Part shown: in pieces, positions 1 through 9,620 of the stretch
How positions within the stretch are numbered: position 1 is the first letter of the stretch
Layout of the letters: every line of letters begins with the position of its first letter
From: Ichthyophonus hoferi
Lineage: Eukaryota > Opisthokonta > Ichthyosporea > Ichthyophonida > Ichthyophonidae
Reading direction: 5' to 3'
Length of the DNA stretch: 41,747 nt
Assembly (NCBI GenBank): GCA_002751075.1
Contig: NAOQ01000097.1
Span: 123,778-165,524, forward strand
Notes under the pieces: generated by a model
Database searches by the model: none
Seen by the model: the letters and a program-made list of their open reading frames with translations, nothing else
What the model was told of the DNA's origin: nothing
Translations under genes and position numbers: made by a program

Positions 1-183
1 ATATAGTAGAGTTTATATTATAGTATAATATACAGGTGAAGGTACAGGTTTTTTGCGTATATGTATGTGTGATAGTATGTATGTTAGCGTATAAGATGAT
101 ATGTATGATATGTTTAATGGTACCTATGTATGTATGCATGTATGTAGGTATGTATATGTATATATATATATGTATATGTAGAA

Positions 184-1406
184 TTATGAGTTGCATAAGT
201 AAAGATAAAAAGATGGGCGAGTTATACAGTAATAGGACAAGGCCAATTGAGATTCATCTAGGAAAATTTGTAAACTAATATAAGGTAATAATGAAAAACA
301 TAGCCATATCGATTAAAATACATTCTATACGCACGTACTTAAACATTTATTGCGTTATATACTATCTACAACTACAATTGTAATACTTTAGACTATCTAT
401 GTGATCAATATAATACTATATATATCTATACATACCTTCCAATAGCTCTTGAGATTTATCCTCCAGACCAACAGATTTTAAACGAAGGTAAGCGACTGGT
501 GCATAATCATTGTCTGACGTAATAACCGCTACACTCTCCTTTCTGATTGGTGTAAGTACATATAGATGAGTAGGTATTATCCTATATTTTCTTATACTAT
601 CATATACTTTAATAGTATAGCATTCTCATACATACTATCATACATACTATCATACACACTATCATACATACTATCATACATACTATCATGCACACTATCA
701 TACACACTATCATACATACTGTCATACATACTATCATACACACTATCATACACACTATCATACATACTATCATACATACTATCATATATTTACATATATA
801 TACAGGCCGAGAGAATCTAAAAGAAATTAAAGCAAAGTATAAGACAAAGGAAAAGAGACAACTTTAAGAAATCTGTTTGTGAATATGTATAATACAAAGA
901 TAGCATAGTATAGTATAGTATAGTATAGTAGTAAGATAGTGTACATTTGGTTTGTGCTATAAGCACTTAAATAGAAGTAATGCAATGTAAGTATACCATT
1001 GATTCGGATATGTAAGCAAGATAAACATATGATAGGAATAGTTATTACTATCTTTCAACTCATATTAATACCAGCAGTTCGCACCCTATGTATAGGCACC
1101 CATATATATATAAATTTTAACGGACTAATAGAATACAATTCATAAAATGTAATGAGAAACTTACATTGCTAATCGTTTTTTAAACAGCGGGCAATCTAAT
1201 ACAAAGGTTTCATATTCTCCTCCCTCTCCACATACATTCAGGCCATACATATCGCACTAGTGACAGAAGGCAGGCTATTAGTGGCTGTCGCCATAGCAAC
1301 CATATATGGATAATTGGCTTAGAGATGGATTAAAAATAACAACAATAAGCAACACGTGTCAGGGGTTGCAGAGATAGAGAAAGACATACATACACATAAT
1401 TACTGA

Positions 1407-1439
<33 letters not shown>

Positions 1440-4400
1440 GTTTAGTACTACTATCAATTAATGATATATATATAGAGAGAGAACGAAGAGTAGAGAATAA
1501 TAGATTAGACGGTTGAAAATAAAGTCAAATGAGGCCATGAACTAGAAATGAAGTAAAATACAAAAAAAGAAATATTGGCACTCGGCATTGAAAGGTAGAT
1601 AAACTCATTGTTACATATATGGTTATGTAATAATAATAACAATAATAATAAGAAAAAGACATAATGAGAAAAAATAGGAATGCATGATAGGATAGCTCAC
1701 ACCAATCATGGAGAATAGTAAGAATAATAAGAATTAAAATATAAGTTAAATACTATAATTTATTAATAGATATATATTTGCGCGTGTTTGGGTATGGTTG
1801 TTTAGGTACGTGCAGATGCAGATATTATATATATGGCTATGATGATTCGTATGCATGATAGTAGGATAGTAGGGTAGTATGATAGTATGATAGTATGATA
1901 GTATGATGTAATATGTATGCAAGATAGTATACCTAAATATCACAAGCTATATTACCTACCATTTTCCATAAGTGTGGTTGCAGTTCATTTAAAGTCTTCC
2001 CAAGATGTTTGGCTTGCAGGCCTGCATATGGCACAGGATTAATCTATGATTAAACCAATCACATTATAACTATTACTATAATAACAAACCATTCAACCGA
2101 TCGGTGTGGCCAAATACTATATTATATTAGTATATAATATATAGTGTACGTGTATAGTGTATAGTGTGTATAGCGTATAATATATAGTATATAGTGTAGA
2201 GTATATAGTGTAGAGTATATAGTGTATAGTATATATATTTACTTGCTTCTACTTTAGACTATTTTATATTTAATTAATATGAAAATACACTTTCTATTAA
2301 TAATTCGGCAAATTTAACTGTACAATATATTTTGATATAGTATATAGTGTATATTGTATATTTTATATTGTACATGTACTGTATAATTATATTATTATGC
2401 TAAGAAAAGTACCATATAAAGTAACATATAATGTACCATATAAAGTTCCATAGACAGGCTGGGAAATTAGTGTATGTTATGATGGTAATAAGAAACACAT
2501 ATAGGGAGAGAGGTCCAATCATACCACACGCCGCCACCTTAATTATTACAGCAGTGACGTCATCATCTAGCATGTCTTGCAATAATTCGTGTTGATCGGC
2601 TTGCCATAAATAGGCAATACTGGTGAGCCCTAATCGTTGACATCTGATTGAATAATAGATAAGTTTCTATATATCTAATTGGTAGGATCAATATCCTTCC
2701 ACCTTATACATACATACATACATACATACAAAAAAAAAGCTCACAATCACGGGAAAACACCTGAACACACTTACACATTCTCTACTCTTGTCCTTTGATA
2801 ATTTGATAGGATGGCTCCAACAGAAACAGCCTGTACCGATGGTATTTTTTCCTGCAAGTAATGGCAATGATATTTATAAATACGTGTACCCACCACGTCA
2901 TCCATCAAAATATAATGACCTATTAAAATTATAATTCGTCCCCGCGATCTTACGAAGACCAATCTATAATACTAAAATTTATTCAATATCAAATACTAAA
3001 CACTGATGCATATCTAGCTATGAATATATCACCACGCTTGTACCTAATATATAAAGTAAAGTATCGTGATTCAGTTGGAAATAAATTTTATCTTACCAAT
3101 GAATGACATTAGATATTAATTATTCCTTTAAAAGCTTTCGATATTATTAGTACGTTAGTTGTATTGGTTATTGGACAAGTATATACATACAATTCACTGT
3201 GGGAAAGACTATGGTTATATCTAGACTTAATAAGGGTATAGGCTTAAAAAACATTATGCAAGTCGCCCTTGTATTCAAATAAACCATATTAACGAAATGG
3301 GATAGTGAGGTGCACAACTCCTTATCATTAGGTAATAGAATGGAGTGGTGTACAATGGAAATAACTAAAACAAACAACATATAATAACATGTATGTATGT
3401 ATGTATATATATATACATACTGCATACAATAGTATCTGAGATAGTATATACGTCAGCATGAGGGCATGGAAGTATGATTGTGCAATAATACATGCAATAA
3501 TATGTAAACATACAATATATAAAAATAAAATCACAACACATCCATAGAAACACCCGGAGAGTAATCAATAGATCAATAGATAGTGTGCTAAGTACTGTAC
3601 TTTGACTTACCTTGACCTCCGACAATAAAATAAACAAATCCTCAACTTCGTCGTGTTCAGTATTGGTATATTGTAGATCTACATTGACAGATGTTCCGGA
3701 TATCTGTCGGGTAAAAAGAGGCTGCGGTAGTGTTATTAGTGAAGAAGTATTGTAAATATATCTAGGCGTTGGACGAATAACAAAGTTGTTATGCCTGTAT
3801 ATGTATGTATACATGTAGGTATATATGTATCTATTTATGCATCTATGGTAATGTATTTGTATGCATATATGATAGTATTTATATATATAATAATGTATTT
3901 GTATGCATATATGATAGTATTTAGGTATATATATATATAACCTACCAAACCCATAGCTTCAGAGTACAGACCAATAGCCTCTGCCCCCACCGTCTGATAC
4001 ATAAATGAATCCATCTCCTCCATGCCCTCTATATACCATAGAGAAACAAATGATTAGCTGCCCGAGTAGCTCAGCTAAGGTGTCCAATCAAAACTTCAAG
4101 GTAAATTTAAATTGATAATTGAAAATTAACAGTATTAATGCTAAAAAATAAATCAATGCAAGGATTTGATATTATAAATTATAAACTAACCTATCTTTTC
4201 CTTTCCCTGTATATAAGATAAAGAAATCAATGACTATTCGCCCCCACAGCTTGGCCAAAATGCTCAATTAAGCAATGAAAGTAAAGTTAACTTTAAATTT
4301 TAATTTAAAATATGAATGCTAAAATATAAATGCAAAGAAGTTTTTAATGTTATGACGCGATTGTTTGGAACAAAAAACATCAGGATAATGTGTAGTATAG

Positions 4401-6193
4401 AGCTGTCACTAAATTACGGCAAAGATAATCAATTCCTTATAAAAATGAATAATAATAACATTAATTGCATTTTTAAAAAAAGTATTACAAAATAGTAAAA
4501 TTTAATTAATTAAAAAAAATTAAATAAACATAGCTATACTTGATTGGTCATTTGGTTTAACTGTTTTACTCGAAAAGGCCAATTCATTTTAACTTTTAAA
4601 TAATTTATGATTACTGCTTTATAAGCATGTATTTTGGCAATAATTAGACGGAATTTAAAGCATCTATTGGATATCAGGACCCAATCAATATAACTGGTGC
4701 ACTTATAAAAACCAAAGATGACTGGGAACTCAAAACATAAAGAGTAATGATTGTAAAAATAAATTGAATGCGAGTTGAAAATTTTATTTTATTTTATCAT
4801 TTAATAATAAGGAATAAATGAATAAATGCATATATATTGCTTCTATAACATCAAGTTATACGTATTTCTATAGGATAGATTCCTTCCATTATATGCATGT
4901 CACTATATAAATTTTAATGTGCCAATTATTATGCCTCCTTAATTATATCCATCAATCCCTATCTTAAGTTAATTTTTAATTCCATCTGTTCAAGTGTACT
5001 TGTTCTTAATGTATGTATATATCGGTACATATTGATCCATCTCTACATTATTTTATTCCAATTTCATAGATACATATCACATGCATATATAGTATAGTAT
5101 ATAATATTATAATCAAATAATACTTACATCGTATAGTAAATAATATTATAATAAACTAATACATCAATAACTTGCTTCAATCATCTAAAGCAAAGACAAA
5201 CCTGCCAACCTATCCAACCCTTTCTTGAACAAATCACAAAACCATCAAAACTACAACTAACAGCTTGAAGTTTTTTTTCTCTGAATAAAACCAAGCATAT
5301 ATAGATGGCTATTTTATTGTAGGTTTCCTGCACTATATAGCACATAACACACCTTCAGGGGGTGGCCGGAGGTTGGCCAAGGCTACAATCCTGTGGTTGT
5401 GCTGTACACATTGAATCATATTGTAGCAGCTATCTTTACCTCCACTACACCCCTCTCCTAATGTCAGTCCATTAAAAAATAACAATTAAAGTATTGTGGT
5501 TGTGGGATTCATATATAATAACCAAGTATTGTGTAGGAGTTGGTACTTATGTTTGTAATGTCCCAAAGACATTATAAGTTGGTGAAGTTGATGGATTTGG
5601 CGTAGTAATATTGAAATACGTGTGTATTCTAGTCAAAAAAATTGGATCGAGGGTGTAGAATTTTAGGTGAACTTTATATACTACGCTCAAATGCACAACG
5701 ACGCTTCTGCAGTCAAACTAATATTTGGTGCTGAAAATCTCGATATACATCCACCCGTATGATAGTTATTTTGTAAGTGTGTGTTTAGTTTACTTGCGCA
5801 TAAATGCGCGTGTGGATACCAATTTATATATAAATATTTAAGTTCTTTTGAGGAAAAATTCAATAAGAAACACAGTGTATCATTGCCTAGTTAAACATTA
5901 GACTGAAATCATTTCTATAAAACTGAACATGTGCATTTGGTTATGACCTTGATATATATATATTAATAAACTGCCTTTGATGACAAGGTTTCATTAACTG
6001 TCTTTAAGTAATCAATATTTTTTTGAAAGACATTTTTATTGTAGTCCTCTCCTTGTAAAACACATACAAACATGCCCAAACATAACAACAATTTGTGTTA
6101 TTCTTATGAGAGGTCGGCAAGATGTAGGCAATATCTATACAAAATAGTCAGGGCAACAAAATGCACACACCTTATTAATGCGACAACATCCAT
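184..6193 (-). CDS. DPH6: Diphthine-ammonia ligase, complete, 10 exons
   Basis: Catalyses the last step of diphthamide synthesis on elongation factor 2: ATP-dependent amidation of diphthine, in the cytosol. Exons in transcript order: 6193-6171, 5444-5353, 4028-3946, 3721-3611, 2851-2775, 2643-2525, 2021-1960, 1256-1165, 542-436, 257-184. They total 840 nt (279 aa plus TAA; human DPH6 is 267 aa) and every junction keeps phase. The N-terminus carries the PP-loop SGGKDS (residues 8-13), split across intron 1 at AG|T. Family blocks follow in order: MYQTVG (48-53), EDLF, GAILSNYQRTRVENVC (115-130), VIIKVAACGLQAKHLGKTL, and CGEGGEYETF with LDCPLFKK (198 onward), then PVAYLR. The 23-nt first exon was fixed by the SGGKDS split and its ATG. 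Identity rests on recalled family sequence; the last exon (25 codons) is the least conserved part. Introns are 131-1324 bp and rich in microsatellites. Confidence 0.95.
626..787. repeat. Minisatellite of ACTATCATACAT units
   Basis: About 13 near-perfect units of 12 bp alternating ACTATCATACAT and ACTATCATACAC, within DPH6 intron 8. The period of 12 leaves all reading frames open, which creates spurious ORFs on both strands. The same core recurs elsewhere in the window. Confidence 0.9.
904..934. repeat. (TATAG)n microsatellite
   Basis: Five or six consecutive 5-bp TATAG units in DPH6 intron 8. Confidence 0.85.
1861..1912. repeat. GATAGTAT(G) tandem array
   Basis: Repeats of GATAGTAT followed by G, the reverse complement of the ATACTATC core seen at 626-787. 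It lies in DPH6 intron 7, shortly downstream of the exon 7 donor. Confidence 0.75.
2108..2360. repeat. Degenerate TATAGTGTATAG repeats
   Basis: Irregular units of TATAGTGTATAGTATAT in DPH6 intron 6, densest at 2125-2235 and resuming at 2335-2365. No coding signal on either strand. Confidence 0.7.
2706..2738. repeat. (CATA)n followed by an A run
   Basis: About six CATA units followed directly by nine A, in the short 131-bp intron 5 of DPH6. Confidence 0.85.
4024..4360. repeat. Diverged tandem duplication in DPH6 intron 2
   Basis: Two units of about 180 bp, starting near 4024 and 4204, align over their length at roughly 65-70% by eye. Both begin CCCT-TATATA, continue with a GATTAGCTGCCC / GACTATTCGCCC block, then GTAAA-TTAA and an AT-rich end containing ATGCTAAAA. 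The left unit begins just at the exon 3 splice acceptor, so the right unit carries a second acceptor-like TATATACAG. Confidence 0.55.
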
Positions 6194-6370
6194 TTTCCTA
6201 GCTCTTGCACCAAAGATAAACTTATTTATATAACTATTATATAAAAAAGTCTGTATTTAAACCCCCGAACTCTATTATGGTAACTCTATTATGGTAATTA
6301 CTATTTGTTTATGGTGGTTATTCCTCTAGTGTCTTGCATGCATGCATTATTAGATCGTGCACAAAATCCG

Positions 6371-6459
6371 ATTGGAATATTTTAGAGATAACGGCCATTA
6401 TGATTGGTCGAGTCTCAACTCCGATTGGAGAACGAGATTTGGAAGGGTATTATTATTGG
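6371..6459. promoter_or_regulatory. Cluster of four CCAAT boxes upstream of DPH6
   Basis: ATTGG (CCAAT on the minus strand) occurs at 6371-6375, 6403-6407, 6424-6428 and 6455-6459, about 180-265 bp upstream of the DPH6 ATG. The spacing is 21-32 bp. CCAAT boxes bind NF-Y in most eukaryotes, and this distance is usual for a promoter. The cluster could also serve a rightward transcription unit. Function is inferred; no TATA box was assigned. Confidence 0.5.
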
Positions 6460-6702
6460 TCCGGAAAAGATACAAAATAACACGGGAGAGAATAAATATT
6501 CCTTGTTTCTAAATACCGTCAAACGACCAACAAGAATTTTTCACCTAGCTTTTCCTAACCCACCGTTTCCGTAGCTTTCAAGCATTCTGTCTTGAACACC
6601 AATTTGATCTATTTGCAGACCTTAGACTTTTGTGTAGTTGATCTCGTAACACATTGTATTTTAATGTTGTCGTTTAGATCACTTTTAATAGTATAAAATC
6701 TT

Positions 6703-7516
6703 ATGGATTATTCCTTGTGTTATTTAATCGATGACGTATGTGATATAATTCTTTGAAACTGTTTGCCTCTGTATCATATAGGCGTTCAAAGTTTTCCTGC
6801 TATAGTAATTAATAATTTAAGAATACAGATACAGAAAGATCCTGCTCAAATAGAACAGGTTGTTGGAGATAAGCACTTTCTTTAATATTTGTAGGGATAA
6901 ATATTTTTCAACATATTCCAGTTATATTTCTTACCAAGGTAAATGTATATATAATGCGGAATAGATATCATTTTTAAATTTTCAGACAAAGAAAACAAAT
7001 ATTCAACTTGAAAAGCGAAAAAGTAAAGAATGTATGCTAGAGTACACGAATTCATATATCAATATGCATACGTGCAATCTATCCGGCATAGATACAATAT
7101 CCCATATATAAATTTACACTAGAATATAATAGCCCTAGAAAAAGAAATTTAACAATCGGTCTTGTCATATTATATATATAACCAAAATGATAGGCAAGAA
7201 AAAGAGAGGTAAGAGGAAATCTGAGTATGGCTTTGCATTTTTATTTTTTATTTATGTACATATGTACACATATTCTGGTATGATTAATAATATCATGTAA
7301 CTCATTCATGTAAACTTTTGTTTTAAAAATAAAATGATTGTTTAATATTTATATAATTCGACATAGTTTTTGCATACAGGGCCTATTTCCCCTAGAATAA
7401 ATCAAAGATTAGAATTTAGTTTTAAAATTGCTAGCGCAGGTAATCTTAACACAATTAATTAGTTATATCCAGAAAATTCACCATCAGTTATTATCATTAA
7501 CAATAAAGTAGTCTAA
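6703..7516 (+). CDS. Possible small basic protein gene, multi-exon (doubtful)
   Basis: No known family. The best-supported part is 7187-7208 (starts ATG, MIGKKKR, donor GTAAGAG) joined to 7380-7439 (GPISPRINQRLEFSFKIASA); the junction keeps phase. The chain ends at TAG 7460-7462 if the exon is read through, or at TAA 7514-7516 via 7473-7516. Phase-compatible upstream pieces are 6703-6735, 6822-6858, 6895-6938 and 6986-7022, with 7194-7208 then as an internal exon. This would give an 89-aa protein with a lysine/arginine-rich, nuclear-signal-like centre. Against it, three of the implied introns are only 33-47 nt, whereas introns in the firm genes here are 131 nt or longer, and one donor (GTTGTT) is weak. 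AATAAA lies at about 7556. The model depends on frame and splice-site agreement alone. Confidence 0.3.
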
Positions 7517-7766
7517 CCATGTGGTAATAGGTTATGAAAGTAATGATAAGCTTAGAATAAACCATGAGTAATTTTTTGTAGTATTCAATATAAACTTAAG
7601 TAGAAATAGTATTGGTATTAATGACTGACAGAATAAAGAAACAGTGTCTTTAGTATCAAGAGTAAAGTGTATATGAGATTTTTCTTAATCATTATAATAT
7701 AATCAAAAACAGATGACACTAATATAAAAATAGTATGTTGAAGATAATTTTTAACTTCAATAAATA

Positions 7767-9620
7767 TTATCTTCGTGTAGAAAAGATCGGTCCCTCTACC
7801 AAAGACACAAGCTCTGATACAAGTTTTTCTACGGAGACATTTCTTTTTCTTGTTCTGATAGAAACATCACTATGCTTGTCGGGATACTGCAAACGCTCGT
7901 GCAAAACATTATTTAATTGAGGATTCTGAGAAAAATCTTCCAGATTATCTACAGAAGACAAAGGCAAAAATCCGTCACTGAAAGCGTTAACTTGCAGCTG
8001 GTCTGGTTGCATATTGTGCGTGCCTTTTCTCTTGTGTATGCCTTTCGATATACGTAGATCAGGGATGTCGTGTGTTTTTTGAATAATGGATGATAATATA
8101 GGTAAGTTAAAAATATCATTTCTACTTTGTGTATTTGGATTGTCTAAGTTTTGTAAGTTAAGAATATTTGCTATGTCGGGTATGCTGATTGTCTTAGGTA
8201 TGATATCATCGCAATTCATAGGCAACATATGCCCCTCAATGTCGTTAGTTGAGTATGAATGAGATAATGGCCCATTATTGTTTTCAACTATTCCTGAGCT
8301 GTACGTAGGCACGGTGTTAAACCCTTGTAAATGGCAATTAGTAGCAGGATTAAAGGCATCATCTGAAATTGTTTTGGAACTTTTTGACTGCTTAGGTGGG
8401 TGGTGGAGATTATTATGCATATCATTACATGTAATTTCTCTATAGTTTCCGTTAAAATTAAATAATGAATTGGAGGCATTCATAGGACTTGTTATGCCTT
8501 CATTTCCGTGGTCTAGATGTGAAAAGTAGGCGTTGTTGGTGAACTGTGTTGGTACCACTGTAAGATATTCGGAACAAGGGGAAGATGGTAAGATGGAAGA
8601 ATTAGAGCTATGTGTCATCACATGGATATCGTTAAATATTTTTTCAACGTGTTGTGCTACCGCCCGCCCATAAATATCTCCATCTTCGGCATCCTCAATA
8701 GGATCCACTTGGACACTTGCATTAATTCTTCGACTAACAATGTTGTGGTTGGCCTTGAGATGATACTGAAGTGAGCGCCACGCCTCATACCGCCTGTTAC
8801 AGTCGCCAATAGGACATGTGAAAGGACGAACTAAAGTTTTTGAGTCTCTCCGTTTGCTACTCTTTGAAGGTAAAGATGGTCGACGGTTAGGGAAAAGGCC
8901 AGGCAGGCGTGAGAAAAACATGTCATCCGACCTGCTCGTAGGAGAACAGGGCGCTGTGTGACGTTGGTTTCCCAATTCTAAACTATTTTGCTTAAGAATT
9001 TGGGACGGTTTGGCTTTATTGGATGAAAAGGCTAGTCTATCCATAGTTGAGATAGAGCTAATATCTGGGGTAATATTATGTTTTTCATTTATGAAATTTG
9101 AATTATTGGCATTAATATTACTGTTGCTCTCGTGGCCAATGTTGTTAAGGTTGTTGTTCTTATAATTGCCACGGGTGTCAAAATGACGATGAAACCGCTC
9201 AAATTTGTTTTCCTTAACCGGAAAAGACTCTATTTTCTTGTACGATTCATGTCGACCTAATCCACAATTTGGATATTCACAGCTATTTTGTTTTAAATAC
9301 GACAGTTTGCTATCAATGTTGCAATTGTAAAGGTGGCTATCTAGGCTATTACTGTAAACATTTGTGTCCATCATACCATCGTAGTTATCTAGATCCATAT
9401 TGTTGTACATTAAAGTATCGTTGCCGCTGTTGTTGAACGGATTAATATTTTTCTTTTTTCCGTAAAAGTGATCGCAGACGTCTACATTGGTGTCATAGGC
9501 GTTGTAATTGTGCTTTATATCTGACAGATCTTTGATCAAATCTGACTCGACGCTGGGGTACGAAAGGGGCGCCGACCGAGATATATGTAGAACATTATAA
9601 GTAGTGTTGCAAAAAGTCAT
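7767..9620 (-). CDS. Intronless single C2H2 zinc-finger protein, 617 aa
   Basis: Likely a nuclear DNA- or RNA-binding regulator; the target is unknown. One classical finger fits C-x4-C-x12-H-x4-H at C269, C274, H287 and H292, inside RPFTCPIGDCNRRYEAW onward. A basic serine-rich stretch just before it (about residues 246-262, with RRPS and KRRDS) looks like a nuclear localisation signal. The rest is low complexity and Asn/Ser/His-rich, apparently disordered, with a second basic motif RTRKRN near the C-terminus. An in-frame TAA lies about 33 nt upstream of the ATG, so the start is secure. Unlike every firm neighbour it has no introns over 1854 nt. This may mean a retroposed origin or simply a lineage-specific gene. 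A second cysteine pair, C114 and C119, lacks properly spaced histidines. Confidence 0.88.
   Translation of the reverse strand: MTFCNTTYNVLHISRSAPLSYPSVESDLIKDLSDIKHNYNAYDTNVDVCDHFYGKKKNINPFNNSGNDTLMYNNMDLDNYDGMMDTNVYSNSLDSHLYNCNIDSKLSYLKQNSCEYPNCGLGRHESYKKIESFPVKENKFERFHRHFDTRGNYKNNNLNNIGHESNSNINANNSNFINEKHNITPDISSISTMDRLAFSSNKAKPSQILKQNSLELGNQRHTAPCSPTSRSDDMFFSRLPGLFPNRRPSLPSKSSKRRDSKTLVRPFTCPIGDCNRRYEAWRSLQYHLKANHNIVSRRINASVQVDPIEDAEDGDIYGRAVAQHVEKIFNDIHVMTHSSNSSILPSSPCSEYLTVVPTQFTNNAYFSHLDHGNEGITSPMNASNSLFNFNGNYREITCNDMHNNLHHPPKQSKSSKTISDDAFNPATNCHLQGFNTVPTYSSGIVENNNGPLSHSYSTNDIEGHMLPMNCDDIIPKTISIPDIANILNLQNLDNPNTQSRNDIFNLPILSSIIQKTHDIPDLRISKGIHKRKGTHNMQPDQLQVNAFSDGFLPLSSVDNLEDFSQNPQLNNVLHERLQYPDKHSDVSIRTRKRNVSVEKLVSELVSLVEGPIFSTRR

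Noticed and set aside
566-820. Open frames on both strands through 592-820 (Tyr/Ile/Leu/Ser repeats)
   Set aside because: They are translations of a 12-bp minisatellite, whose period keeps all frames open; the DPH6 intron spans the area.
3365-4023. Long minus-strand frames around 3365-4023
   Set aside because: Only 3611-3721 and 3946-4028 are DPH6 exons; the rest of these frames is AT-rich intron with IYIYIH-like translations.
4055-4095. tRNA or tRNA-derived SINE suggested by TAGCTCAGCTAAGG
   Set aside because: No B box, no cloverleaf and no terminator; the second copy has lost the motif.
6781-6893. Frame reading VQSFPAIVINNLRIQIQKDPAQ to TAA 6885 as a terminal exon
   Set aside because: It cannot be joined in phase to the upstream MDYSLCYLIDD exon at a convincing acceptor, and a frame of this length is expected by chance.
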